A stretch of 64,000 bases of DNA from Ancylobacter gelatini (GCF_022601675.1 NZ_JAKVIL010000001.1:496001-560000); one strand, 5' to 3'. Shown: positions 17,914 to 27,105, numbered from the stretch's first letter. The notes: generated by a model from the sequence alone, not told the origin. Numbers and translations are program-made.

Positions 17914-18555
17914 ATGAGCCGGAACTCCAAGGCAGAGCAGATGTGCAACCTCTGCAACAGCCTTTTCGACCGCGGCTATTCCGTTGGCGGTGCCGGGAAT
18001 GTGTCGGTCCGGCTCGACGAGGGCGGCTTTCTGGTGACACCGACCGGCGGCAGCCTCGGGCGCATTACCCCGGCGGATCTGGCGCGGATCGATGCTGCGG
18101 GAAATCCGGTGGCGGGGCCGAAGCCGTCGAAGGAGTTCGCCTTTCACCTCGCGCTGTTCGAGTGCCGGCCCGAGGCAGGCGCGATCGTGCATCTGCACTC
18201 GACCTATCTCACCGCCCTGTCGTGCCTCGAGGATCTGCCGACGGATAACGCCCTGCGCGCCTTCACCCCTTATTATGTGATGCGCGCCGGCTACATGCCG
18301 GTCATTCCCTATTACCGGCCCGGCGCGCCCGAGATCGGGCGCGACCTGGCGATTGCCGCCAAGGCGCATCCCGTCAATGCCTTCCTCCTCGCCTCGCACG
18401 GCGTGGTCGTGCTTGGAAAGGACCTGGAGGATGCGGTCAACAATGCCGAGGAGCTCGAAGAAACCGCGCGGCTCGCGTTTATTCTACGTGGCGAAAATAT
18501 CCGCTACCTGACTGACCCCGAAATTGCCGAGCTCCGCGCCATGGCGGTGCGCTGA
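17914..18555 (+). CDS. otnC: Class II aldolase-family decarboxylase (OtnC-like, 3-oxo-tetronate 4-phosphate decarboxylase)
   Basis: A 213-residue zinc enzyme of the aldolase II / adducin family. In the OtnC subgroup it decarboxylates 3-oxo-tetronate 4-phosphate to dihydroxyacetone phosphate. Zinc ligands are visible as HLH at 93-95 and His of LASHG at about 162, with the catalytic Glu of SKEF at about 74. GNVSVR and TPTGGSLG form the phosphate-binding region. ATG 17914 is preceded by GAGGGAAG. It lies in the same operon as an OtnK-type kinase, which supports OtnC over fuculose-phosphate aldolase. The product would enter glycolysis. Confidence 0.85.
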   Translation: MSRNSKAEQMCNLCNSLFDRGYSVGGAGNVSVRLDEGGFLVTPTGGSLGRITPADLARIDAAGNPVAGPKPSKEFAFHLALFECRPEAGAIVHLHSTYLTALSCLEDLPTDNALRAFTPYYVMRAGYMPVIPYYRPGAPEIGRDLAIAAKAHPVNAFLLASHGVVVLGKDLEDAVNNAEELEETARLAFILRGENIRYLTDPEIAELRAMAVR

Positions 18556-18975
18556 TGGGTGCGACGGAGAAAAAGGTCGGTTGGAACCGCATGAGCGAAG
18601 TCAGTGCGTGGTGAATGAACGAACAGCGGATTATTCTTTAAGCGACCTTGAGTGTCGAACCGCCATACCCGACTTTTCCCGTTGGCCGACTCATTCCTAA
18701 TACCACTTTTCGCGCATTTGCCCGGTTCCAAGAGTCGCTCGCGGAGGTGAGCCAATGGCTCACGAATCGCCTTTCGCTATGATCAGCTCCTCCTGTCCAA
18801 CGCGACTGGGTCAAGGCCGCCGCCGCGCGAGCGGTGGCGCGAAGTGCCAGCCTTGATGCAGCTGCGGCGGACCGGAACCCTGTTTTGTGCGGAAGCTCTC
18901 TTCCGGCAATGGTGACGGTGCGCGGTGGCATGGTCGGCAGATCAATTGGGAGTGGCCGCCTACGACCCAAAGAGT

Positions 18976-19176
18976 TCACAACCCCACTCCCCTTTGCCGG
19001 CCGAGATCCCACTCGATACCGCCGTCGCTGCGCCTGATGCCGGAGAGGTGCCGGCCGATGTGCTTGTCGAGCACCGGCTGCCAAGGCACGACTTGGAAGC
19101 CGAGCCCGTCCTCCAGAATCGCGAAGCGACTGGGGACGAGCTGAAATTGGCGGGAGACGGTCGGCGGCGTCTGCAA
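18976..19176 (-). pseudogene. C-terminal fragment of a DUF3363-type conjugative relaxase
   Basis: This frame encodes QLVPSRFAILEDGLGFQVVPW, then IGRHLSGI, and ends EWDLGRQRGVGL. That matches the characteristic end of VirD2-like relaxases with a DUF3363 domain, including the stop right after the G-[LV]-G-L tail. A stop codon lies just upstream in frame and the nickase part is absent. It is a scrap of a conjugative element within the gene-poor stretch 18,556-19,624. The remainder of that stretch holds only the right direct repeat and no recognisable gene. Confidence 0.7.
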
Positions 19177-19291
19177 GCGTCAGGAACCAGAGGGATTCGA
19201 ACTGCACCTTACGCCTGTCGTGATCAGCCAAATTGGAATTCGCAGCCTAGAAGGCGGTAGCGAAAACGTAGTTCTCGGTTTCATCAACGCC

Positions 19292-19352
19292 GGTGCGCCA
19301 CTTCGGTACAAAGCTGCGAACGCCGTTCGCCGTCGCTCCTACGCTTGATGCG
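19292..19352. repeat. Right 61-bp direct repeat, candidate attR
   Basis: This is the second copy of the repeat at 11,023-11,083, in the same orientation, starting with GGTGCGCCA as at the tRNA-Arg 3' end. On the minus strand it encodes the recombinase tail VGATANGVRSFVPKWRT. No other recognisable part of the recombinase remains here. Confidence 0.65.
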
Positions 19353-19624
19353 CTGATGCCGCGCGCGGATGGTCTCGCTGTGCTCCCCCCAACGTCTATC
19401 CCGCTGTGAGTTCGCTCTGGCGTTTGGATTTTGTTTCCCGGGCGTGCGGGGCGTCGAACCGTCGCCGCTCCCGGGCGACGGCCGTCTAGGGGCGGCTGCG
19501 GCGTCTCGCATGCCCGGATCTGATGGTTACATGCCCGAAAAGCATTGCCGCTACGGCATTTGGCTCCGGTATTCTTCAGGCATTCCCGGTCGCCGGGGGC
19601 GATGGGTCTGAAGGAGATCAGGTA

Positions 19625-20710
19625 ATGCGGCAGGTCGAAGTAGCGGTGATTGGCACGGGCTGGTGCGGCGGTATCCGCGCCGAGACCCTTTCGCGATCGG
19701 CACTGGTGGACAAGCTGCACATCTGCGAAATCCGTCCCGAAAGGCTCGAGGAGGTGCGCAGGCTTACCAACGCGGCCACGGCGACGCTGGACTATCGCGA
19801 TATCGTCGAGAACGAGGCCATTCAGGTGGTCTACATCTCGACCACGCCCGAGAGCACGCATTACGCGATCGCCCGCGACTGCCTGAAGGCCGGCAAGCAT
19901 GTCCTGCTGGAAAAGCCGATCGCGATGGAGCTGTGGGAGGCCAACGAGCTGATCGAGCTGTCGAACCGGAACAGGGTGAAGTTCACCATCGGCTATTCGC
20001 AGCGCTTCAATCCCAAGATCGCCTACGCCAAGAAGCAGATCGCCGAGGGCACGCTGGGGCGCGTGGTCAATGTGATGGTGTCACGCCATTTGTCGCGCAG
20101 CCTCGGCAAGAAGATCGCCTCGCGCGTGAAGCTGTCGCCGGCCGCGATGGAATCGACCCACGACCTCGATTTCGTGTTCTGGCTGCTGGAGCCGGCCAAA
20201 CCTGTACGGGTCTATTCGCAGGGCGCCTATGGCTACATGCAGGACGTCAACGGCTCCTATGACTGCATGTGGTCCACCGTGACCATGGATAATGGCATGC
20301 TGGTGGTGATCGGCGGCGGCTGGAACCTGCCGCCGGCCTATCCCAATTATTGCGGCACCTGGATCGAGATCACCGGCACCGAGGGCGCGCTGATCCTTGA
20401 TGATACGCAGCGTGACAATTGGCTGAGCACGGTGAGCGGGGGCACGCGGTTCCCGATGTCGACCATGCCCGGCGAGCAGGTCGATCACGTCTTTGCCGGC
20501 CAGATGGGGCCGGAGACGCTGCATTTCCTTGAATCGGTGCTGCTCGACCGTTCGCCCATGGTGGCGCCCGAGCATGCCCGCATGGTGATGGAGAGCTATC
20601 TGGCGGCCGATCTTTCCGCGGCGGTGAACGAACCGGTGGACCTGCCGCTGTCGAACCGCGCCCTGGCCGAGATCAGCGATCTGAAAGCAGCGATGATCGC
20701 CGCTTCCTGA
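19625..20710 (+). CDS. Gfo/Idh/MocA-family oxidoreductase
   Basis: A 361-residue NAD(P)-dependent dehydrogenase, a family that oxidises sugars, inositols and sugar acids. The N-terminal Rossmann motif VAVIGTGWCGGIRAE (6-20) is followed by the family EKP motif (LLEKPIAM, 96-98) carrying the catalytic Lys. A Gfo-type alpha/beta C-terminal domain follows with STHDLDFVFWLL. ATG 19625 has AAGGAGA at suitable distance. The gene is just outside the island and convergent with a TTT operon, separated by a shared terminator. The substrate is unknown. Confidence 0.88.
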   Translation: MRQVEVAVIGTGWCGGIRAETLSRSALVDKLHICEIRPERLEEVRRLTNAATATLDYRDIVENEAIQVVYISTTPESTHYAIARDCLKAGKHVLLEKPIAMELWEANELIELSNRNRVKFTIGYSQRFNPKIAYAKKQIAEGTLGRVVNVMVSRHLSRSLGKKIASRVKLSPAAMESTHDLDFVFWLLEPAKPVRVYSQGAYGYMQDVNGSYDCMWSTVTMDNGMLVVIGGGWNLPPAYPNYCGTWIEITGTEGALILDDTQRDNWLSTVSGGTRFPMSTMPGEQVDHVFAGQMGPETLHFLESVLLDRSPMVAPEHARMVMESYLAADLSAAVNEPVDLPLSNRALAEISDLKAAMIAAS

Positions 20711-20733
20711 CCTCCGACGGCTCCGGCAGGCAG

Positions 20734-20766
20734 ACGACCGGCGTCTTTGGCGCCGGTCGTTTTGTT
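20734..20766. terminator. Rho-independent terminator between convergent genes
   Basis: ACGACCGGCG (20734-20743) pairs with CGCCGGTCGT (20751-20760) around a 7-nt loop, and TTTTGTTT follows on the plus strand. It ends the oxidoreductase transcript and lies against the end of the convergent tctA gene. Confidence 0.85.
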
Positions 20767-22290
20767 TCAGGCGGTCGCGGTGCGTGGGCCGCTCCGCCGG
20801 GCCTTGCGCGAGCGCCGGAAGGCCAGCACCACCGTGATGAAGGCCAGCAGCAGCAGGCCCATGGTGATCGGCCGGGTCAGCATGAAGCTGAGATCGCCGC
20901 CATGGATCACCATGGCCCGGTTGAGATTGGATTCGACGATCGGCCCCATGACGAAGGCGAGCACGATCGGAATGACCGGCATCTGGATCTTGTCGAACCA
21001 GAAGGCGACCGCCCCGAGCATCAGCGCCATGATGATGTGCGGGGTATAGGTCTGGTCGGCGAACACGCCCATGGTCAGAAGGATCAGCACGAACGGGCCG
21101 AGTATGTAGCGCGGGATTTGCGCCACCCGCGCGAAGATGCGGATGCCCGCCATGCCGACGACCAGCATCAGCAGCGCAGAGGCGATGAGGCCGACGAACA
21201 CCGTCATAACGAGGAGGCCGTTGCGCTCGAACAGCAGCGGGCCGGGCACTATGCCCTTGGAGATGAGCAGGCCGAGCAGCACCGCGATGGCGCCGGAGCC
21301 TGGTACGCCCAGCGCCAGAGAGGGGATGAGCGCGCCGGCGACGATGGCGTTGTTGGCGGTCTCCGGCGCGGCGACGCCTTCATCGCAGCCGGTGCCGAAC
21401 CTCTCCGGGTGCTTTGAGACACGGCGCTCCTCATTATAGGCGACGATCGAGGAGACGGTGGCGCCGGGACCGGGGATGGCGCCGATGGCGGTGCCGATCA
21501 CCGTCGCGCGCAGCATGGTCGGCGACAGCTTCTTCATCTCCTTCCAGCCGATATGGTTCTTCTCGCGATCCGCGCCCTTGAGCGACTGCAGGTCGAGCCC
21601 GGCCTCGCCCTTGCGGGCCATCAGCAGGTTGAAGGCCTCCGGCATCGCCATCAGGCCGGTGATGACGACGATGAGCGGTATGCCGTCCATCAGCGATTCC
21701 AGTCCGAAGGTGAAGCGCAGCCCGGCAAAGCCGGAACTGCCGATGGTGGCGAGGAACAGGCCGATGCCGGTGGCGACGAAGCCCTTCACCGGGCTGTTGC
21801 CGAAGAACGAACCGATCATCGACAGGCCGAACACGCCCACCGCGAACATCTCGCTGGGGCCGAACTGCAGGCCGACCCAGGCCAGGCCCGAGGCGGCGAA
21901 CAGGAAGATCAGGCTGGAGGCGATGGAGCCGACGACGCCGGTATAGAGCGAGATCTTGAGCGCGCGGCCCGCCTTGCCCTGCTGTGCCATCGGGTAGCCG
22001 TCGAGCAGAGTGATCGCCGCCGCGGCGGTGCCCGGCGTGCGGATCAGAATGGCCGGGATCGATCCGCCATACTCCGCCGCCGCATAGATCGAGATGAAGA
22101 ACAGCGCTCCCGCTTCCGGCGACATGAAGAAGGTGAAGGGGAACATCAGCGCCAGCGCCTGCGCTGCGCCAAAGCCCGGCAGAGCGCCCAGCACCGTGCC
22201 GACGACGGCGCCGGCCAGCATGATCAGGATATTGGTCGGCGACAGGACCAGAAGGGTCGCCGGGATCAGGTTGTCGAACAGAACCTCCAT
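20767..22290 (-). CDS. TTT transporter large permease, TctA family (system 1)
   Basis: A 507-residue membrane protein with about twelve helices. TctA hallmarks are the N-terminal VLGALPGFGAAQALALMFPFTF segment and YAAAEYGGSIPAILIRTPGTAAA around 69-90. The second half contains the mirrored AIPGPGATVSSIVAY and ALGVPGSGAIAVLLG. It is the last gene of a tctC-tctB-tctA operon on the minus strand and lies 10 bp after tctB. It moves the receptor-delivered carboxylate using the ion gradient. Confidence 0.94.
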   Translation of the reverse strand: MEVLFDNLIPATLLVLSPTNILIMLAGAVVGTVLGALPGFGAAQALALMFPFTFFMSPEAGALFFISIYAAAEYGGSIPAILIRTPGTAAAAITLLDGYPMAQQGKAGRALKISLYTGVVGSIASSLIFLFAASGLAWVGLQFGPSEMFAVGVFGLSMIGSFFGNSPVKGFVATGIGLFLATIGSSGFAGLRFTFGLESLMDGIPLIVVITGLMAMPEAFNLLMARKGEAGLDLQSLKGADREKNHIGWKEMKKLSPTMLRATVIGTAIGAIPGPGATVSSIVAYNEERRVSKHPERFGTGCDEGVAAPETANNAIVAGALIPSLALGVPGSGAIAVLLGLLISKGIVPGPLLFERNGLLVMTVFVGLIASALLMLVVGMAGIRIFARVAQIPRYILGPFVLILLTMGVFADQTYTPHIIMALMLGAVAFWFDKIQMPVIPIVLAFVMGPIVESNLNRAMVIHGGDLSFMLTRPITMGLLLLAFITVVLAFRRSRKARRSGPRTATA

Positions 22291-22300
22291 CGCGGCCTCC

Positions 22301-22825
22301 TCAGAAGGTGATGTAGCTGGGCAGGAAGGCCAGCGGGATCGACACGCCGAGGGCCAGCACGAAGACGAGATAGATCGTCAGCATGGTCGCGACGGCGGCA
22401 AAGGCGCTCATCGCGGGGGAGTCCAGCCGCGGATAGAGCAGCGCGAAGGCAATCGCCACGCACGTGACCTCGAAGCCGACCGTATCGAGACCAACCGCGA
22501 ACAGAAGTCCCGCCCCGATGGCGAGGGCGAAATCGCGATACTCGAAAATGACCGGCGCTGCCTCCGCTTCTGCCTCGGCCGAGCCGGGATCGTGCCGGCT
22601 GCGCGCCCGCCCGAGATAGAGCCGGCCGAGCCAGAGCAGGGCGAAGGTGCCGGTGAAGAGCAGGATGATGCGGGGAATGAAGCCCGGTCCGGGATAGCCG
22701 CGCATGGGCGATGGCGGCAGGCTCAGGCTGTTGATGTAAAGAGTGATGACGGCGGCGAGAACCACGAGGGCGGTGACCGCCTCCGCGACGCCGCGATTGA
22801 TGCGGACGATGCCACGTTCTTCCAT
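22301..22825 (-). CDS. TTT transporter small permease, TctB family (system 1)
   Basis: A 174-residue protein with four hydrophobic helices. The family's GYPGPGFIPRIILLFTG segment follows the first helix, and a charged, Glu/Ala-rich linker (about 80-92) lies between helices 2 and 3. ATG 22825 is preceded by AAGGGAGC. It is the small membrane partner of the TctA protein encoded next. Confidence 0.88.
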   Translation of the reverse strand: MEERGIVRINRGVAEAVTALVVLAAVITLYINSLSLPPSPMRGYPGPGFIPRIILLFTGTFALLWLGRLYLGRARSRHDPGSAEAEAEAAPVIFEYRDFALAIGAGLLFAVGLDTVGFEVTCVAIAFALLYPRLDSPAMSAFAAVATMLTIYLVFVLALGVSIPLAFLPSYITF

Positions 22826-22861
22826 GGCGATGCTCCCTTGGGTCGGGGCCATTGACAGGCC

Positions 22862-22888
22862 GTCCGCGCCCTTTGGCCGGGCGCGGAC
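22862..22888 (-). promoter_or_regulatory. Intercistronic hairpin between tctC and tctB (system 1)
   Basis: GTCCGCGCCC (22862-22871) and GGGCGCGGAC (22879-22888) form a perfect 10-bp stem with a 7-nt loop right after the receptor gene. No T-run follows in the transcript direction. Confidence 0.65.
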
Positions 22889-22903
22889 AGGAGGGGGCAT
22901 GGC

Positions 22904-23872
22904 TCAGAGAATGCCGTTCTGCTGCATGAAGGCGCGATAGCCCTGACGTTCTTCCTCGAACGACTTCTTCAGTTTCGCGCCATCGCTCTCGAACGCCTTT
23001 TCCACATGCGGGCTGTTCTTCAGGTACTCGGCATATTCCGGCCCATCGACCACCTTCTGGAAGGCGGCGCGCACCTTGACCTTGACGTCGTCGGGGGTGC
23101 CCGCCTTGACGAAGATGCCCTGCCATTGATGCGAGATCGGGTAGACGAAGCCGAGCTCCTGAATGGTGGGCACGTCGGGCATTTTGGGGGAGCGCGTCTC
23201 GTTGAGCACGACGAGGGTGCGCAGCTTGCCGGCTTCCTGATGCGGCATGATCTGGCCGATCGTGCCGAGCCCCGCCGGCACATGACCGCCGAGCAGGTCA
23301 CGGATCGCGTCGCCCGAACCTTCATAGGGAATGTGGTTGACGCTCGCGCCCGCCGCCGTGAAGGCGGAAAGGATGTGCTTGTGATGGATCGAGCCGATCT
23401 TGTTGCCGGCAACGCCGATGCTGCCCGGCGCCAGCTTGGCGGCGGTGACGAGATCGCCGAAGGTCTGGTACTTGCTGTCGGAGCGAACGGCGAGCCCGTA
23501 GACGAACTTCTCGACCTTGACCAGGAACTCGAAATCCTCCGGCTTGGCCGAGAAGGTCGGCAGGTTCATGTAGCCCGAGAAACTCGCGCTGGCGTGCAGC
23601 AGCGTGTAGCCATCCGCCGGGCGGCTCATGACATAGACCGCCGCCTCATTGCCGGAGCCGGCGCCCTTGTAGACCACATTCACCGGCTTGCCGAGCACGT
23701 CGGGCTTGGAGAGTACCTGCGCCATCAGTTGGCACCACTGTGCCGCCGTGGAGCCGGGCGAGGTCGAGCAGACAAGTTCAATCGGCTTGGTGGGGTAGGC
23801 CTGCGCATGCGCCGCCGGGGCGGCGGCGACAGAAAGCATCACGGCCGCGAGGCCGGCGGCGAGTTTGATCAT
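22904..23872 (-). CDS. TTT transporter solute receptor, TctC family (system 1)
   Basis: A 322-residue periplasmic receptor with an N-terminal signal peptide (cleavage near AHA at about 24). The first strand is YPTKPIELVCSTSPGSTAAQW, where most relatives have a GG-rich ligand loop; here it reads SPGST. Later motifs include VVYKGAGSGNEA and HIPYEGSGDAIRDLLGGHV. ATG 23872 has GGGAGGAAAAC upstream. The cupin gene at 24,006 lies upstream on the same strand and may be co-transcribed. The altered first loop may reflect a ligand other than a simple dicarboxylate. Confidence 0.9.
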   Translation of the reverse strand: MIKLAAGLAAVMLSVAAAPAAHAQAYPTKPIELVCSTSPGSTAAQWCQLMAQVLSKPDVLGKPVNVVYKGAGSGNEAAVYVMSRPADGYTLLHASASFSGYMNLPTFSAKPEDFEFLVKVEKFVYGLAVRSDSKYQTFGDLVTAAKLAPGSIGVAGNKIGSIHHKHILSAFTAAGASVNHIPYEGSGDAIRDLLGGHVPAGLGTIGQIMPHQEAGKLRTLVVLNETRSPKMPDVPTIQELGFVYPISHQWQGIFVKAGTPDDVKVKVRAAFQKVVDGPEYAEYLKNSPHVEKAFESDGAKLKKSFEEERQGYRAFMQQNGIL

Positions 23873-24005
23873 ATGTTTTCCTCCCAGGTTTTGGCAGCGC
23901 GGTTTTTGTGCGCTTGCCGGCCCGCCACGCATCGGCGCGATGCGGGCGGTCGATAAGAGACGCTTGTCTTGGCGCAGCCGCGTCTCCCGGGGAATCAGCC
24001 TCTCA

Positions 24006-24470
24006 TCATGCCTTGGGCTCGAAGCCCTTCTCATAGAAGGCGCCGGTGTTCTTGCCGTCGGCGGCGACGCCGGCAATGCCGAAGGACAGGTCCTTGGCGA
24101 CGAAGAAGATGACGTCTTCATCCGGCAGGGCGACGGTCGAATGGATCTTGTTGGCGGGGAAGAAGATCAGCGTGCCGGGGCCGGCGATCTGCTCCGGCTG
24201 CCCTTCGATGTTCACGCGCAGCCGTCCCTGAATGACGTAGTTCCACTGCTCGTTGGGGTGCGAATGCGGCCGGGCGCCGGTGCCGCGCGCCTTGCGCATC
24301 AAGCCGACCTGCGTGCGCTCGCCTTCGACCACCGGGCCGATGGCGGTGCTGTAGGTCGGGCCGGCTTCCATCTTGTCGAGGGTGAGCAGGTCGAAAATAT
24401 AGGCGCCGTCGCCGGCTTTCACCGCGCCTTCGTTCTTGGTTTCACGAGACATGGCGGCTTGTGCGGACAT
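24006..24470 (-). CDS. Small cupin-domain protein
   Basis: A 154-residue single-domain cupin. Motif 1 is HSHPNEQWNYVIQG (about 67-80), supplying two His and a Glu-type position, and motif 2 is around PANKIHST. These metal-binding barrels act as isomerases, dioxygenases or sensors. Start ATG 24470 has GGGAGAAG upstream. It stands first in front of the TTT system 1 genes and is divergent from the oxidoreductase at 24,879. A role in handling the imported acid is inferred. Confidence 0.75.
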   Translation of the reverse strand: MSAQAAMSRETKNEGAVKAGDGAYIFDLLTLDKMEAGPTYSTAIGPVVEGERTQVGLMRKARGTGARPHSHPNEQWNYVIQGRLRVNIEGQPEQIAGPGTLIFFPANKIHSTVALPDEDVIFFVAKDLSFGIAGVAADGKNTGAFYEKGFEPKA

Positions 24471-24798
24471 GTGTGGCTTCTCCCGTTGCAGTCCCGCCGG
24501 CCCGGTCTTCGGTTTGCCGTGGCGGGATCAATGTCCGGACTTGTTAAGCGCACGCTCCGGGGCGAAGGGTGCGTCGTGCCGGATCAAATTAACATATGAA
24601 GGATGTTTGAACATTTTTCACAAGTCAATAACTTCCGGCTCATTTTCGAACTGTCTTTCCGAGGTGCCTTTCTGACCTTGGCGCCGGCGATGCATCCATG
24701 CCCTTTCACTATGTCCCAATGGCGAAAGAGCATTTGCGCGGCTTGGAAACGCATGGTCCGCTCAACATCAACAACACTGATTGAGCAGGGTGGAAACC

Positions 24799-24879
24799 AT
24801 GAGGAACACGGGCGACGACGCCAACACTTTGCGTTCGCAGGCCGATGTCTGCGTCGCGGCAGCAGAGGGGGCGTGGTGA
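24799..24879 (+). CDS. Candidate 26-residue ORF coupled to the downstream oxidoreductase
   Basis: ATG 24799 follows GGTGGAAA. The frame ends at TGA 24877-24879, whose final A is the first base of the next gene's ATG. The peptide begins MRNTGDDANTLRS and has no known motif. It may be a coupling leader or chance. The rest of the divergent gap 24,471-24,878 is less GC-rich near 24,590-24,640, consistent with promoters, but I see no clear operator. Confidence 0.25.
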   Translation: MRNTGDDANTLRSQADVCVAAAEGAW

Positions 24880-26015
24880 TGCGTCGCCAGTCTCCCAAGG
24901 GTATCGGCCTCGCCATTGTCGGCGCTGGGCGCGTCGGTCTGTTTCGCGGCGCGGTCGCCGCGCGCCATCCGGCGGTGGAATGGATCGGTCTCGCCGAGAT
25001 CAACCCCGAGCGCGGCCAGCGCGTCGGTGCCGAGATCGGCGCCGACTTCATCACCACCGATCATCGCGAATTGCTGAAGCGGCCGGAAGTGACGGCGGTG
25101 ATCGTCGCCACCGACGAGCATCTGCATGTCGATCCGGTGATGGCGGCGCTCGAGCGCGACCTGCCCATGCTGATCGAGAAGCCGCTCGCCACCCATCTAG
25201 ATGACTCCATGCGCGTGCTGCGCGAGATCGAGACTGCCGGCGTCGATGCCGTGGTGGGCTATACCCAGCGCTTCCGCCGCCGCTGGCTCGCCGCCAAGGA
25301 GAAGGTGCGTACCGGCGCGCTCGGCGACGTGACCATGGTGACGTCCCGCGCCTTCATGAACCGGCTGGTCGCCATCGACAATTACCGGCGTTCCGATGCG
25401 CCCGCGACCATCTCGCCGATGGTGATTTCCGGCACCCATGCGCTCGATATCGTCATGTGGTACCTGGAGGCCAAGACCCCGGTCGAGGTCTATGCCCGCT
25501 CGGTCGACAAGGTGCTCGGTGCCGACTGGCAGGGCATCGACGGCACCGCCGGCATGATCATGATGAGCGACGGCTCGGTCTATCACCTCGCCATCTCCTG
25601 GGCGCTGCCGGTGACCTGGCCCGGCGCGGTCTACAGCCTTGAGGTCGGCATTGTCGGCACCACCGGCGTGCTCACCATCGACGACACTCATCGCGATATC
25701 GTGCTGGCGGTCTCGGCGCCGCAGGAAGAAGGCTATCTGCCGGACAAGACCCGGCTCGTCGACTTCATGGGCAGCTATCCGCCGGGCGACATGGCCCTTG
25801 GCGAGCTGCGCGGCCCGATGCGCACCGAGACCGAATCCTGGCTCAACCGCATCGCGCTCGACCTGCCGACCCAGCACGCGACCGCGGCCGAGGCCCATAA
25901 CCGGCTGATGCTGACCAAGGCGCTCGATCTTTCGGCCAAACTCAAGCGGCCGGTGAAGCTGCCGCTCGAAGTGGAAGGCGAGCGCGAGATGATGCGTGAG
26001 GCCGCCATGGCCTGA
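24879..26015 (+). CDS. Gfo/Idh/MocA-family oxidoreductase
   Basis: A 378-residue dehydrogenase with Rossmann motif LAIVGAGRVGLFRG (about 11-24), the EKP motif (LIEKPLAT, 100-102) and the downstream SGTHALDIVMWYLE segment typical of inositol/sugar-acid members. ATG 24879 is preceded by AGAGGGGG. It is upstream of TTT system 2 on the same strand, about 80 bp before its receptor gene, so the transporter probably feeds this enzyme. The pairing of a Gfo/Idh gene with a TTT operon occurs twice in this region. Confidence 0.88.
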   Translation: MRRQSPKGIGLAIVGAGRVGLFRGAVAARHPAVEWIGLAEINPERGQRVGAEIGADFITTDHRELLKRPEVTAVIVATDEHLHVDPVMAALERDLPMLIEKPLATHLDDSMRVLREIETAGVDAVVGYTQRFRRRWLAAKEKVRTGALGDVTMVTSRAFMNRLVAIDNYRRSDAPATISPMVISGTHALDIVMWYLEAKTPVEVYARSVDKVLGADWQGIDGTAGMIMMSDGSVYHLAISWALPVTWPGAVYSLEVGIVGTTGVLTIDDTHRDIVLAVSAPQEEGYLPDKTRLVDFMGSYPPGDMALGELRGPMRTETESWLNRIALDLPTQHATAAEAHNRLMLTKALDLSAKLKRPVKLPLEVEGEREMMREAAMA

Positions 26016-26094
26016 AGCAACCGTGCCTGACATCGCTAAAGCGAGCCGGCGTCAGCCAGAACAAAAAGCGGCGCGGCTACCCTGGGAGGGAACG

Positions 26095-27105
26095 ATGAAG
26101 ACGTCCGTCACACGCCGTGCCGTGAATTCCTTAGCCGTACTTGCCGCCGCCGCACTCGCCGCCGGCCTGGCCACCGCGCTTCCCGCGTCGGCCCAGTCCG
26201 ACTATCCGAACCAGCCGATCACGCTGATCGTACCCTTCGCACCCGGTGGTGCTTCGGACTTTGCGGCCCGGCTGCTGCAGCCGCGCCTCTCCGAAATCCT
26301 CGGTCAGCAGATCGTCATCGAAAACCGTGACGGCGCGGCCGGTAATGTCGGCATGGACTTCGCCGCGCGGGCCAAGCCGGACGGCTATACGCTGTTCCTC
26401 GGCAATGTCGGCACGGTGTCGATCAACCCGTCGCTGTTCGCCAGTCTGCGGGTGAAGCCGCTGCAGGATTTCATCCCGATCTCCATCGTCGCCGATACGC
26501 CGGGCCTTTTGATCGCCAACCCGCAGTTTCCGCCGAACAACGTCAAGGAACTGGTGGAATATGTGAAGGCGCGCCCCGGGGAGGTGAATTTCGCCTCGCC
26601 CGGCACCGGCTCGGTGAACCGGCTTGAAATGGAGGCGTTTCGCCGCGAGGCGGGGCTCGACATGAACCATGTGCCCTATAAGGGCGGCGCCGGCCCGGCC
26701 ACGGCCGATGTGATGGGCGGCCATGTCAGCCTGATGTTCGTGACCATCTCGTCCGGCATCAACCATGTGAAAGGCGGCCGGCTCAAGGCGCTGGGCGTGT
26801 CCACCAAGGAACGCGTGCCGCAACTGCCCGACGTGCCCACCATGACCGAGCAGGGCTTCCCCAAGAGCGTGTCGTCGTCCTGGCAGGGCATTCTGGCGCC
26901 GGCCGGCACGCCGCAGCCGATCATTGACAAGCTGCATGCCGCGATCGTCGAGGCGATGAAGGATCCGACCATCAAGACGCGCATGGCGGAGGCCGGCGTG
27001 ATGGCGGTGTCGAGCCCCAGCCCGGCGGACTTCAAGGCCTATATCCAGGCCGACGCCGACAAATGGGGTGGCGTCATCAAGGATATCGGCGCGAAGGCCG
27101 ATTGA
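26095..27105 (+). CDS. TTT transporter solute receptor, TctC family (system 2)
   Basis: A 336-residue periplasmic receptor with a signal peptide (cleavage near ASA at about 33). It has the canonical YPNQPITLIVPFAPGGASDFAARL opening and IVIENRDGAAGNVGMDF, where NRDGAAGN replaces the common NRPGAGG. MNHVPYKGGAGPATADVMGGHV follows. GGGAGGG lies four bases before ATG 26095. It is followed by a hairpin, tctB and tctA. Confidence 0.93.
   Translation: MKTSVTRRAVNSLAVLAAAALAAGLATALPASAQSDYPNQPITLIVPFAPGGASDFAARLLQPRLSEILGQQIVIENRDGAAGNVGMDFAARAKPDGYTLFLGNVGTVSINPSLFASLRVKPLQDFIPISIVADTPGLLIANPQFPPNNVKELVEYVKARPGEVNFASPGTGSVNRLEMEAFRREAGLDMNHVPYKGGAGPATADVMGGHVSLMFVTISSGINHVKGGRLKALGVSTKERVPQLPDVPTMTEQGFPKSVSSSWQGILAPAGTPQPIIDKLHAAIVEAMKDPTIKTRMAEAGVMAVSSPSPADFKAYIQADADKWGGVIKDIGAKAD

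Noticed and set aside
18556-19260. Coding genes in the 18.6-19.2 kb open frames of both strands
   Set aside because: Only the short relaxase tail matches a family. The longer frames on either strand have arbitrary composition and no ribosome sites.
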